A stretch of DNA of 41,923 bases from contig NZ_BMEC01000023.1 of assembly GCF_014636295.1 (NCBI RefSeq), forward strand, positions 1-41,923. Direction: 5' to 3'. The notes under the pieces are model-generated. The model worked only from the letters and a program-made list of their open reading frames with translations. It had not been told where the DNA came from and did not search any database. Shown one piece after another: positions 26,780 to 36,042 of the stretch. Within the stretch, counting starts at the first letter, position 1. Each line of letters opens with the position of its first letter. Both the position numbers and the translations under genes were made by a program. Origin of the DNA: Marivirga lumbricoides. GTDB lineage: Bacteria > Bacteroidota > Bacteroidia > Cytophagales > Cyclobacteriaceae.

Positions 26780-27754
26780 ATGGGGAGTAAAATTAAAGAA
26801 ATACAATTTCCAATCGCACATGAAATGGAAGAATTTGAAAAAAAATTCCGACAGTTCATGAAAAGTAATGTGTATTTGCTTGATAAAATAATGGGCTATA
26901 TTGTCAAGCGAAAAGGAAAACAGATGAGGCCCATGTTTGTATTCTTATCAGCAGGGGTGCATGGAAAAATCAATGAATCAACTTACAGAGGAGCGGCTTT
27001 AATTGAATTGCTTCATACTGCTACACTCGTGCATGATGATGTGGTGGATGATGCCAATTACAGAAGAGGTTTTTTCTCTATTAATGCCCTCTGGAAGAAT
27101 AAAATAGCTGTTTTAGTTGGGGATTATCTTCTTTCAAGAGGTTTACTGTTGTCTATTGATCATGGCGATTTCGATTTACTGAAAATAGTTTCTGAAGCTG
27201 TTCGTGAGATGAGTGAAGGAGAACTTTTACAGATTGAAAAGGCCAGAAAACTAGACATCACTGAGGACATCTATTATGATATTATCAGGCAGAAAACTGC
27301 CTCATTAATTGCATCATGCTGTGGTGTAGGAAGTCGTTCTGTAAGCGATGACGTTGATTTAAGTATTAGAATGAAGCTGTTCGGTGAAAAGGTGGGCATG
27401 GCATTTCAGATAAAGGATGACCTTTTCGATTATGGCAGCCAACAAATAGGTAAACCAACAGGCATAGATATTAAGGAAAAGAAAATGACGCTTCCTTTGA
27501 TCTACGCCCTTAATAATGCTGATAAATCAGAAAAGAAGCATATTATTAAGCTCATTAAGAATAAAAGTGAAGAAAATGCTACGGTGAAGGAAGTAATCAA
27601 TTTTGTGAGTAACAAAAATGGTATTGCTTATGCGGAAGAGGTGATGGAAAACTATCATCAGGAGGCAATTGCCATCTTGAAAGAGTTTCCTGAATCAGAT
27701 TATAGAACTTCGTTGCAAGAATTAGTGAAATACACAATAGAGCGAAATAAGTAG
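26780..27754 (+). CDS. Polyprenyl diphosphate synthase
   Basis: This 324-residue trans-prenyltransferase elongates allylic diphosphates with isopentenyl diphosphate, probably for the menaquinone side chain. The first Asp-rich motif is DDVVDD in HTATLVHDDVVDDANYRRG (about 85-90) and the second is KDDLFDY (about 211-217). KGKQMRP near 45-51 binds diphosphate. Helix 4 positions that set chain length do not allow a safe statement, but octaprenyl or similar is likely. The downstream signalling cluster is convergent. Confidence 0.93.
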   Translation: MGSKIKEIQFPIAHEMEEFEKKFRQFMKSNVYLLDKIMGYIVKRKGKQMRPMFVFLSAGVHGKINESTYRGAALIELLHTATLVHDDVVDDANYRRGFFSINALWKNKIAVLVGDYLLSRGLLLSIDHGDFDLLKIVSEAVREMSEGELLQIEKARKLDITEDIYYDIIRQKTASLIASCCGVGSRSVSDDVDLSIRMKLFGEKVGMAFQIKDDLFDYGSQQIGKPTGIDIKEKKMTLPLIYALNNADKSEKKHIIKLIKNKSEENATVKEVINFVSNKNGIAYAEEVMENYHQEAIAILKEFPESDYRTSLQELVKYTIERNK

Positions 27755-27777
27755 AGCCTTTACCTGACTCATTTATT

Positions 27778-28782
27778 TCAGTCATCATCCCCGTATGTTC
27801 TACCTACAATATCCTTAATTACCTTGTCTATTTCATGGGCGGAATTAAGTATTTTGTCAAGAAGAAACTGTAATTCTTCAGGTAAAATAAAAGGCTCTTT
27901 TCTGTTTTGCATTTCGAAAACATCTATAAGGCCCATTAATCTTGTAAGAGGGGCCCGAACCATATGCGACTGTTGCCAGGCAATGTCACTTAATTTTTTG
28001 TTTTGATCTTCAATTTTGCTAATGTATTTAGCGCGCTCTGTAATGTCATTGGCTAATAGGAGAATAGCCTTTTTTCCTTTGAAATCAACCAAATTACCTT
28101 GTAAATCCACCATAATAGCAGGTTTATCCTTGCATTGATGCTCAAAAAATTCTTCACATTCAAAAGTTGAGTTTTCCAGGAAGTGGTCAACCATTTTGTC
28201 ATCAAAATCCTTTTGAATTTCTCCCATATTCATGGAAAGGAACTCTTCTCTGGTGCAACCATACTTCTCAATTGCAGCTTTATTTACGTCCAGTATATTT
28301 CTTGTCTTTAAATCTACTACAAATATTGGCTGAGGGTTTAACTGAAAAAGTTCCTGATACCTTTCATAGGATTTTTGCAACTGAAGACCAATTTTTTGTC
28401 TTTCAAAAGTATAAGCAATGCTTTTATACAGTCCGGAAGGGGTCAGCGTATCTTTAAGCAGGTAATCGTAAACCCCCATCGTAAGAGATTTGACTGAAAA
28501 TTCTATATCGGAATAGCCAGTAAGTATTATTATCGGAACTTGTTTTGTATGTGAACTGACTTCACGCAATAACTGCTCACCTTCTTTGTCAGGGAGTGTC
28601 AGGTCCAATAAAATGAGGTGAAAAATATCTTGTTGAAGCAACAAAAGGGCTGATTCGCATGTTTCGCAGAATTTTTGAGCTGCGTGGGGAAATTCCTGCT
28701 CAAGATAATCGCCCACCAAAAGCTGATCACCTTTGTTATCTTCTATAATTAATATCTTTAAAGGGTTTGGTATGGAGTTCAT
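27778..28782 (-). CDS. Response regulator with PAS and truncated kinase-like domain
   Basis: This 334-residue protein has a REC domain (1-125, phospho-acceptor Asp in LILLDLTLPDKEG), a PAS domain (about 140-255) and a HisKA-like helical segment (DIAWQQSHMVRAPLTRLMGLIDVF, His near 279). No HATPase domain follows. It therefore can receive phosphate at REC and may dimerize or be phosphorylated at His, but cannot autophosphorylate. It lies one base from the stand-alone REC gene on the same strand, and downstream of the CheB-CheR-kinase gene, so all three probably form one relay. Confidence 0.85.
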   Translation of the reverse strand: MNSIPNPLKILIIEDNKGDQLLVGDYLEQEFPHAAQKFCETCESALLLLQQDIFHLILLDLTLPDKEGEQLLREVSSHTKQVPIIILTGYSDIEFSVKSLTMGVYDYLLKDTLTPSGLYKSIAYTFERQKIGLQLQKSYERYQELFQLNPQPIFVVDLKTRNILDVNKAAIEKYGCTREEFLSMNMGEIQKDFDDKMVDHFLENSTFECEEFFEHQCKDKPAIMVDLQGNLVDFKGKKAILLLANDITERAKYISKIEDQNKKLSDIAWQQSHMVRAPLTRLMGLIDVFEMQNRKEPFILPEELQFLLDKILNSAHEIDKVIKDIVGRTYGDDD

Positions 28783-28783
28783 C

Positions 28784-29230
28784 TTATTTCACGTGTACTT
28801 TAGTAGGTAATTTAGCCAGATTTAACCAATAATCCTCTATGCTGCTCACTACATTTGAAAAATCTTCAACTTCTACAGGCTTTGTTATATAACTATTTAC
28901 ATAATTTTGGTAAGCCTCATCAATATCTTTGGAAGATGATGAGGTAGTTAAAATAGTAACAGGTATGGATTTAAAAGTTGCATGGCTTTTAATATAATGT
29001 AATACTTCATGCCCATTCATTTTTGGCAGATTTATATCTAAAACAATAATGTCTGGTGTTTCTGCTTTTTCGAATGGAAACTCTTTATTAAGATAGTTTA
29101 ATGCTTGCTCACCATCATTCACAATAATCAATTCATGTTCCATGGAGGCATCTTCAAATGCTTCCTTTAAAAGCATTATGTCACCTTCATTATCTTCTAC
29201 TAGTAAAATACGCATGTGTTTATTTTCCAT
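28784..29230 (-). CDS. Stand-alone response regulator (Rcp1/CheY-like)
   Basis: This 148-residue REC domain has acidic pair EDNEGD, phospho-acceptor Asp in IIVLDINLPKMNGHEVL, a Thr/Ser switch in VTILTTSSSSKD and Lys in ITKPVEVEDF. The extended loop between alpha-4 and beta-5 and the C-terminal helix resemble Rcp1-type regulators that partner with hybrid kinases. The ATG at 29230 is used. A second ATG six codons on (MRILLVEDN) is also possible. It lies two bases after the kinase gene. Confidence 0.88.
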   Translation of the reverse strand: MENKHMRILLVEDNEGDIMLLKEAFEDASMEHELIIVNDGEQALNYLNKEFPFEKAETPDIIVLDINLPKMNGHEVLHYIKSHATFKSIPVTILTTSSSSKDIDEAYQNYVNSYITKPVEVEDFSNVVSSIEDYWLNLAKLPTKVHVK

Positions 29231-29232
29231 AT

Positions 29233-32200
29233 TTAAATATTCTTGCTAATTGAAAAATGAAAAGTACTTCCTTTTCCCATTGTACTTTCAACATAAATTT
29301 TACCCAAGTGGGTTTCAACTATTTTTTTACAAACGGAGAGCCCTATTCCATTGCTATCAGTATTCTCCTTGAAATTCAATGTCTTAAAAATTTTAAAAAT
29401 ATTTTGAAATTCTCTTTCAGGAATTCCTCTGCCATTATCTTTTACTGCAAAATTCCATTCGCTTTCAGCCTCTTCACAGGTAATTAGTATTACAGGTTTT
29501 TTGTCTGATCTGTATTTTATAGCATTACTGATCAGGTTCTGAAATAACCTCAGAAATAACGTAGGATATACATTAATTTCATTCACCTGAGTCCTTAGCA
29601 AAACGCTAGCTTTATTTTCTTTTATGGGTTGGCTCAGTATTGTTTTAGCCTCATTAATAACTTGTTTTAAATTAACAAGTTCTTTTTCTTCTGCTAAAAC
29701 TCCCGTGCGGGAAAATTGAAGCAATGACTCGATAAGCTTATTCATTTTATCGCTAGCTTTAATAGCCACATCAATGTATTCAAGCACCGAACCATCCAAC
29801 GTATCAGAGTATTTTTTTCGAATGAGTTCCATCATTCCTCTCACATTTCTCGCGGGTTCTTTTAGGTCGTGAGAGGCAACATAGGCAAACTCTTCCAAGG
29901 AAGCATTTACTTCTGCCAGGTTTTGATTTCGCAATTTTAAAAGGTCATTTAGTTTCTGAATATGCAAATCGTATTCATGTTGTTGGCTATTATCCTGTTG
30001 GATGGAAAAAAAGCCGCAGTGTTCATGGGCTTCGTTATATATTGGCTCACAATAAATTTGCATCCAGTATTTATGCCCTTTTTTTGTGTAATTGACTATT
30101 TCTACGCTGAAGCTTTCCTTTTTCTGTAATGCTTCACTCATTAAACGAATGGTTACTTTATCCGATTCTTTTCCTTGTAATAATTCAGCAGGCTTTTTGC
30201 CTAATATTTCAACTTCCTGATAGCCAGTAAGCTTCTCGAAAGCTTTATTAACAAAGGTTGTTTTACCTTCTACATCTGTAATTATTACAATATTGCTGGT
30301 TTGCCGTGCAATGGTAGAAAGTTTTTTAAGCTCTTCTTCATTTTTTTTCCGGAAAGTTATATCTGTTGAATTACTTAGGATTTTACTAAATTTCCCTTCC
30401 TTATTATAGATAGGCCTAAGTGTGGATTGGATCCATACTTCATGTCCATTTGCATGCTGTATCTTAAATTGAAGCGATGCGGTGCTTTCTTTGCTTTTGG
30501 CCTCCTTAAAAGCTTTGGCTATTTCCCAAATATGTTTTTTGTTATTTACTAAATCTATAAAATTTGTCCCTATTAATTCATCCGGTTTATATTGTAGAAT
30601 TTCATAGACAGAAGGTGAAATATATTCAATAATGCCATTTTCATCGTGAATAGTAATCAAATCTGTAGCACTCTGGGCAATTAATTCAAAAAGTTCATTT
30701 TTCCTGGCAAAGCGTTGGGTAACTTTATAAAGAGCCTCATCTGACAGATTAAGTTTTCTACTAAGTTCACTGTGAAGGGTTACTTCTATAAAGGAGAGTA
30801 TAATTCCCTCTACTTCATTTTTTATAGTTTTGAAAGGCATTATCTTAATTAAGTATTGCCTGTCATTCGTATCTTTTGTAACAGCTTCAAAAGGATTTAA
30901 AGTGCGAAGCACTTCTTCCACTTTACCTACAAGGTCTTCGAGGTCAACGCGGCCTCTGAAATGACTAATGTGCCTACCTTCATCTTTGGGTACCAGATTT
31001 AGAATAGTTTTAATAGCCGGGGTAAAGCGCCTGATATTTAAGTTTTTGTCAAGGAAAACAATAGCAATTTCTGTGCTTTTAAGCAGATTGTTTATATCAT
31101 TATTAGCATCCGTTAGTTCATTAACTTTTTCCTGAAATTCTGCATTTACTGTATATAATTCTTCATTAACTGATTCAAGTTCTTCGTTAGAGCTTTGGAG
31201 TTCTTCATTGGTGGATTGTAACTCTTCATTACTTGATTCAAGCTCCTCAATAGTACTTTGTAAATTCTCTTTACTGTGTCTTAATTCGTTTTCAAGAAGA
31301 CTTATTTTTTCAGCACCGGCCATGTCAAGAGCTACTGTCTCTTTGGCATGCTTTGGAGTTTTATCATTTTCCTGAAATGAAGCCACCAACATAGGAGAAT
31401 CCCCCTGAGCATGAATAAGGGATATATAAATATTTATCTTTTTGCTAATGTAAGCATGGCTAATTGAAGGCGGAACAACCAGGTTTTTCAACATGACTGT
31501 TTGCTGGGAGGTTTTAACCTTATTTACTGCCAATTCAAAAGAAACCTGCCATTCTTCGGGGAGCATTTTTAAAATATGAGTATTAAACTCTCCTACAGGT
31601 AATTTTAACCATGAACTTACCTTTCCAGTTGTATGAAATAGCTCATACTCCGGTGTAAATGCAACGGAGTCTGGTACAAATTGCTGAATTAAGAAATTTT
31701 GCAGATTTTCAACTCTCTTTTTAGGGCTAACAATGTGATTTAAATTATGTGATTCTTTGTTTTGCTCAGGCAGTTTTTTACGAATGTTTTCAAATTTAAT
31801 TCTTTCTGTTTTTTGACCAGGTCCCTGTAGTGGACTGCTGTTAATATAGATTTTATGTTTAGGATCAAAATCAGTAAAGTTTTGTCCCATTTTTCCTAAA
31901 GATTCACTAATTCCCAATAAAAGAAAGCCTTCCTTTTTCAGTGCAATGCGAAAGATAGAAAACAGCCTCTGTTGTATATCAGGCTTAAGGTAGATGAGGA
32001 AGTTTCTACAACTTAAAAGATCAATTCTACTAAAAGGTGGGGATTGGATTAAATCATGCACTGAGAAAATAATCATATCCCTGATTTCCTTGGCAATTCT
32101 ATAACCTCCATTGGTAGAGATAAAGTAAGATTGTAAAATGTCTTTGTCTATTTCTGCTACAATACTTTCAGGAAATATTCTGTCACTGGCAGTTTTAATA

Positions 32201-33234
32201 CATTCCTTATCCAGGTCAGTAGCAAAAATTGTTACGTCATATTGAAGGTAGTTTCTTTTAAGATAATCCTTAACTAATATAGCTATAGAATAGGCTTCTT
32301 CGCCTGTGGAGCATGCAGCAGTCCAAATTCTTAATTGTTTGGTTTCGCGGGCATTTTCTACCAATTGAGGAATTACCTGTTGCTGTAAAACGTCAAAAAC
32401 ATGTCTATCTCTAAAAAACCTTGTTACACCTATCAAAAGCTCTTTTGAGAGCAATCCGCCTTCATCCAGATGGGATTTGAGATAGGTATAGTATTCTTTC
32501 AGAGAATTAATACCCAGGAGCCCTGAGCGCCTTACAACCCTTCTGTATATAGTGGAATGCTTGTATTCCGAAAAATCCATAGCTGTTTGATGCTTCAGCT
32601 CGGTTGTAATTTTTTTTAAGACATCAATATTTTCTTCTATTAGAGAATCACCTTTAAGCTTTTCTGATTGGATAAAAAAATAATGAAGTGCCTCCGGAAT
32701 ACTTTCAGCAGTAAGTATTTTATCTACAGCACCTGTGGCAATAGCATTTTTGGGCATTCCATCAAATTTTGCTGATGAAGGATCCTGTACTACTACCAGG
32801 CCCCCTTTTTCCTTGATTGCTTTTACTCCTTCGGAACCATCACTTCCTGTACCAGAAAAAATAATAGCTGCGCAATATTCACCTAAATCTTCAGCTAAAC
32901 TTACTAAAAAGGATGAAATAGGAAAGCTTAGCTCTTTACTTGCTTTCTCACTTAATAAAGTCTTGTTATTAGTTATTTTGACAAATTTCTTTGGTGGGTT
33001 TAAATAGATATGGTTTGCTTTAAGCTCCATACCATCCTCTATTATTAAAATAGGTAAATCTGTGTGGCGAGCTAGTAGCTCATCCATTAAACTTTTATGA
33101 TTTGGGGCAAGGTGCTGAATAACTACATAAGCAAATCCGCTATTATTATCAATTTGCTGAAAGAATTGCTCGAGTGATTCAAGCCCTCCTGCAGAAGCAC
33201 CTATTCCAATTACAGGTATTATTTTTTTGGGCAT
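29233..33234 (-). CDS. CheB-CheR-PAS-histidine kinase fusion
   Basis: This 1333-residue signalling protein has the following order. A CheB methylesterase domain (1 to about 190) carries GASAGG, QHLAPNHKS and FSGTGSDGSEG with the Ser-His-Asp residues. A CheR methyltransferase (about 215-480) has TAACSTGEEAYSIA and LLSCRNFLIYL. A long coiled coil of ESSNEELQSTNEELQ repeats follows near 650-720, then three PAS domains. The kinase has its H-box ASHDLKEP near residue 1115, N-box NLISNAIKY and G-boxes DNGRGIP and SNGIGLSV. No membrane segments are seen, so it acts in the cytoplasm. The two downstream REC genes are the likely partners. The substrate of the CheB/CheR parts is unknown. Confidence 0.93.
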   Translation of the reverse strand: MPKKIIPVIGIGASAGGLESLEQFFQQIDNNSGFAYVVIQHLAPNHKSLMDELLARHTDLPILIIEDGMELKANHIYLNPPKKFVKITNNKTLLSEKASKELSFPISSFLVSLAEDLGEYCAAIIFSGTGSDGSEGVKAIKEKGGLVVVQDPSSAKFDGMPKNAIATGAVDKILTAESIPEALHYFFIQSEKLKGDSLIEENIDVLKKITTELKHQTAMDFSEYKHSTIYRRVVRRSGLLGINSLKEYYTYLKSHLDEGGLLSKELLIGVTRFFRDRHVFDVLQQQVIPQLVENARETKQLRIWTAACSTGEEAYSIAILVKDYLKRNYLQYDVTIFATDLDKECIKTASDRIFPESIVAEIDKDILQSYFISTNGGYRIAKEIRDMIIFSVHDLIQSPPFSRIDLLSCRNFLIYLKPDIQQRLFSIFRIALKKEGFLLLGISESLGKMGQNFTDFDPKHKIYINSSPLQGPGQKTERIKFENIRKKLPEQNKESHNLNHIVSPKKRVENLQNFLIQQFVPDSVAFTPEYELFHTTGKVSSWLKLPVGEFNTHILKMLPEEWQVSFELAVNKVKTSQQTVMLKNLVVPPSISHAYISKKINIYISLIHAQGDSPMLVASFQENDKTPKHAKETVALDMAGAEKISLLENELRHSKENLQSTIEELESSNEELQSTNEELQSSNEELESVNEELYTVNAEFQEKVNELTDANNDINNLLKSTEIAIVFLDKNLNIRRFTPAIKTILNLVPKDEGRHISHFRGRVDLEDLVGKVEEVLRTLNPFEAVTKDTNDRQYLIKIMPFKTIKNEVEGIILSFIEVTLHSELSRKLNLSDEALYKVTQRFARKNELFELIAQSATDLITIHDENGIIEYISPSVYEILQYKPDELIGTNFIDLVNNKKHIWEIAKAFKEAKSKESTASLQFKIQHANGHEVWIQSTLRPIYNKEGKFSKILSNSTDITFRKKNEEELKKLSTIARQTSNIVIITDVEGKTTFVNKAFEKLTGYQEVEILGKKPAELLQGKESDKVTIRLMSEALQKKESFSVEIVNYTKKGHKYWMQIYCEPIYNEAHEHCGFFSIQQDNSQQHEYDLHIQKLNDLLKLRNQNLAEVNASLEEFAYVASHDLKEPARNVRGMMELIRKKYSDTLDGSVLEYIDVAIKASDKMNKLIESLLQFSRTGVLAEEKELVNLKQVINEAKTILSQPIKENKASVLLRTQVNEINVYPTLFLRLFQNLISNAIKYRSDKKPVILITCEEAESEWNFAVKDNGRGIPEREFQNIFKIFKTLNFKENTDSNGIGLSVCKKIVETHLGKIYVESTMGKGSTFHFSISKNI

Positions 33235-33387
33235 ACAATATTCCTTCTCAGTATCAGTAAAATCTTTTGCTGCACGCTACTCCACATTAATTAACCCTTA
33301 CATTTGGTTGAATTTTTATAACAAGACTTCAGGTATTCTATTAAACTGTTGAATTAAAGTAAAATTTAAGAACAACAATGACATGAT

Positions 33388-33424
33388 AACCATTTTTTTT
33401 TCAAAAAGCTAAAAAAAAATGGTT
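33388..33424. terminator. Perfect A/T-rich palindrome after folA
   Basis: AACCATTTTTTTTT (33388-33401) and AAAAAAAAATGGTT (33411-33424) form a perfect 14-bp stem with a nine-base loop. It lies between the end of folA and the start of the kinase gene, both minus strand, and may terminate folA transcription. The rest of 33235-33532 contains no gene. Confidence 0.5.
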
Positions 33425-33532
33425 TACTTTAAGTTCACTATTGTATATTATTGAATTTTTGTTGTCGTTAAATTGTTAAAAATCGATTGCATAAATTACC
33501 CCCAACAATTAATCCCTAAAGCTTGGCAGTAA

Positions 33533-34036
33533 TTACTTTTTCTCTAAAATCACGTAATCAAAAGGATAGGCATGTCTATCATCGGCAGGATGTTTCACCC
33601 TACTGGTTTCTAACCAATTATCTTGATTAATTTCAGGGAAAAAGGCGTCTGCATCTTCAAATTCAGCAAAAACTTCAGTGATGTATAGCTTGTTCGCCAG
33701 TGGTAAACAGGCTTTATATATTTCTCCACCTCCAATAACAAATAATTCTTGCTCATTATTTTCCCTGGCAAAATCAATCGCATTTTGTATATCGTGAAAC
33801 ACTTTTACTCCATCGTGGTTCCATTTTTGGTTACGGGTAACAACCATGTTTACCCTTTTAGGAAGTGGTTGGTATTGCTCGCCTAATGAGTCAAAGTTTT
33901 TTCTCCCCATTAATATATGATGGTTACGTGTTTGATCTTTGAAGTACTTTAAATCATCAGGCAGGTGCCATATCATATCATTATTTTTTCCAATAGCACC
34001 ATTCTGTGCCCTTGCTACAATCATCGATATTATCAT
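33533..34036 (-). CDS. folA: Dihydrofolate reductase
   Basis: FolA reduces dihydrofolate to tetrahydrofolate with NADPH. This copy has 167 residues with the family motifs ARAQNGAIGKNNDMIWHLPDDLKYF (catalytic Asp in LPDDL), HHILMGRKNFDSL and the NADPH site VIGGGEIY. It lies 29 bases after fmt on the same strand, a frequent folate/formyl-transfer pairing in this phylum. Confidence 0.95.
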   Translation of the reverse strand: MIISMIVARAQNGAIGKNNDMIWHLPDDLKYFKDQTRNHHILMGRKNFDSLGEQYQPLPKRVNMVVTRNQKWNHDGVKVFHDIQNAIDFARENNEQELFVIGGGEIYKACLPLANKLYITEVFAEFEDADAFFPEINQDNWLETSRVKHPADDRHAYPFDYVILEKK

Positions 34037-34065
34037 AATAAATGTGAGTAAAAGTGTTAAAAGCC

Positions 34066-34983
34066 TTATAGTTTATTTCCACGGAAAAAATCTTCCACCT
34101 TCATTCTTTTCTTTCCTTCTTGTTGAATTTCCGTTAAGGATAAGACCCCTTTTGCGCATTGAATGTTTAAAAAGAATTTATTATCAGTGTCAATTTGCCC
34201 GGGTATTCCTGTTTTATCATTATTAATGACCTCAGAAGCATGAATTTTATATTTTTTGTCATTTAAAACGGTCCAGGCTGTGGGAAAAGGGTTTAACCCT
34301 CTGATGAAATGAAATATTTCTTCAGCACTTTTCTTCCAATCAATTTCAGTGTTCTCTTTAAATAATTTAGGGGCATGCTTTAACTGCTGATCTTCATTTT
34401 GAGGCTGTAAATCGTATTTTCCGTCTTCTATAAGCTTAACGGTTTTTAGTACCAGTTCAGCACCTTTCTCCATCAGACGCTCATAAACGGTACCCGTTGT
34501 ATCTTCCCTGGAAATTGCTTCTTTTTCCTGTAGAATAATATTTCCGGTATCTATTTCGTGCTTTAAGAAAAATGTTGTCACTCCGGTTTCTTTTTCACCA
34601 TTCATAACAGCCCAATGAATAGGAGCGGCCCCTCTGTATTGAGGAAGGAGGGATGCATGTAAATTGAAGGTTCCCAGGGGAGGCATACTCCAAACGGCTT
34701 CAGGAAGCATACGGAAAGCTACCACCACTTGTAAATCGGCTTGGTATGATTTCAATTCTTCAATAAAGGAAGGGGCTTTTAGGTTAGTTGGTTGTAAAAT
34801 AGTAAGTCCGGCTTCTAATGCATATTCTTTCACCGGGGATACGGATAACTTCTGGCCTCTGCCTTTAGGCTTATCCGGAGCAGTGATAACAGCTACTACA
34901 TTGTAGTTGTTTTCTACCAAAATTTTAAGTGAAGGCACAGCAAACTCAGGTGTGCCCATATAAATTATCTTTAATTGCTTCAT
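34066..34983 (-). CDS. fmt: Methionyl-tRNA formyltransferase
   Basis: Fmt formylates initiator Met-tRNA using 10-formyl-tetrahydrofolate. The 305-residue protein has the N-terminal MGTPEFAVPSL, the catalytic triad in FNLHASLLPQYRGAAPIHWA (Asn and His) and HEIDTGNII (Asp), and the C-terminal OB-like domain (KKYKIHASEV). The length is normal. It forms an operon with folA downstream. Confidence 0.96.
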   Translation of the reverse strand: MKQLKIIYMGTPEFAVPSLKILVENNYNVVAVITAPDKPKGRGQKLSVSPVKEYALEAGLTILQPTNLKAPSFIEELKSYQADLQVVVAFRMLPEAVWSMPPLGTFNLHASLLPQYRGAAPIHWAVMNGEKETGVTTFFLKHEIDTGNIILQEKEAISREDTTGTVYERLMEKGAELVLKTVKLIEDGKYDLQPQNEDQQLKHAPKLFKENTEIDWKKSAEEIFHFIRGLNPFPTAWTVLNDKKYKIHASEVINNDKTGIPGQIDTDNKFFLNIQCAKGVLSLTEIQQEGKKRMKVEDFFRGNKL

Positions 34984-35051
34984 ACAAATGCAAAGTTAAA
35001 GGTATTGTTCTTAAAAGCTTTAACAGGAGGGTAAAAAAAGTAAAGCATAAA

Positions 35052-35081
35052 AAAGCCATCCGGTCTATACAGGATGGCTTT
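35052..35081 (-). terminator. Terminator after the DUF1080 gene
   Basis: AAAGCCATCC (35052-35061) pairs with GGATGGCTTT (35072-35081) around ten bases. On the minus strand it is followed by a T-rich tail, 21 bases after the DUF1080 stop. Confidence 0.8.
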
Positions 35082-35101
35082 AGTAAGTTGAGCTTGATTA
35101 A

Positions 35102-35929
35102 TTAAAGCTGCTTAATTTTTATGTTTCTGAACCAGACATCATCTCCATGATCCTGCAATCCAATATAACCTTCTTTGGCTACTTCTGCCCAATTTTCATT
35201 CAGTTCAGGGAATTTACTTTTGGCTACATCTTCTTTCCATTGTGGAGTCCAAAGGTGATACTCAACAACAGTTTCACCATTTAATTTGTGCACCACAGTA
35301 CCGTTGTAAGAAATTACTTCAGCAGTATTCCATTCACCTACCGGGTTTACAGCACTTGCAGGTTTTGCAGGATACAAGTCATACAAAGAACCAGCTTTTC
35401 TGTTACCGTCCGTACCGAGCATAGCATCCGGGTGCTTTTCATTGTCCAATACCTGCATTTCAGGAGCAGTTTTCCAGATATAATCATATTTATCTGATTC
35501 CTGACCTAAATAGAAAATACCGGAATTACCACCTTCTGAAATTTTCCAGTCTACTTTTAAGTGGAAGTTGCCATACTTTTCATCATAAAGTATATCTCCA
35601 CCATTTTCAGAACCCGCTTCACCTCTGCCGGATGCTGACATATAAAGTGTACCATCTTCAACTTTCCAGTCTGATGGAAATTCTTCTGACATATATCCTC
35701 TCCATCCGTCTGTGCTGGTGCCGTCAAATAATAATTTCCATCCTTCTTCCTGTTCTGCTGCACTCAAGCTATTTGGAGCAGTGCTCTCTTCTTCCGTTAC
35801 TTCTGAAACAGCAGTAGAATCAACTGCTTCAGTGTTTTCGTTAGATTCTTTTTTGGTGCTATCGCAAGCAAAAGCCACTAATGCAGCTGCTGTAAAAGCC
35901 CAAAATGATTTTCTCATATTCATGTTCAT
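35102..35929 (-). CDS. Secreted lipoprotein with DUF1080 domain (3-keto-disaccharide hydrolase family)
   Basis: This 275-residue protein starts MNMNMRKSFWAFTAAALVAFAC, a lipoprotein signal with the Cys after AFA. An acidic Ser/Glu/Thr linker follows. The DUF1080 domain runs from about residue 65 (GWKLLFDGTSTDGWRG) through GGDILYDEKYGNFHLKVDWKISEGGNSGIFYLG to GYIGLQDHGDDVWFRNIKI, a laminin-G/concanavalin-like sandwich. Members of this family act on 3-keto-glycosides. An upstream in-frame ATG at 35965 would spoil the signal peptide and is not used. Together with the adjacent Gfo/Idh/MocA oxidoreductase it may belong to a 3-keto-sugar pathway. Confidence 0.85.
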   Translation of the reverse strand: MNMNMRKSFWAFTAAALVAFACDSTKKESNENTEAVDSTAVSEVTEEESTAPNSLSAAEQEEGWKLLFDGTSTDGWRGYMSEEFPSDWKVEDGTLYMSASGRGEAGSENGGDILYDEKYGNFHLKVDWKISEGGNSGIFYLGQESDKYDYIWKTAPEMQVLDNEKHPDAMLGTDGNRKAGSLYDLYPAKPASAVNPVGEWNTAEVISYNGTVVHKLNGETVVEYHLWTPQWKEDVAKSKFPELNENWAEVAKEGYIGLQDHGDDVWFRNIKIKQL

Positions 35930-35969
35930 GTTCTTTTTAAATTTTAAGATGAAATTACCAAACAAAAAT

Positions 35970-36014
35970 AAAATTCAGCACAAATTTAAAAATTAATGCG
36001 GAGTGCTGAATTTT
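35970..36014 (-). terminator. Terminator after the Gfo/Idh/MocA gene
   Basis: AAAATTCAGCAC (35970-35981) is the exact complement of GTGCTGAATTTT (36003-36014), with a 21-base loop. A T-rich stretch follows on the minus strand. Confidence 0.7.
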
Positions 36015-36042
36015 AATTTAATCGAATTGGCATTAATTATAG

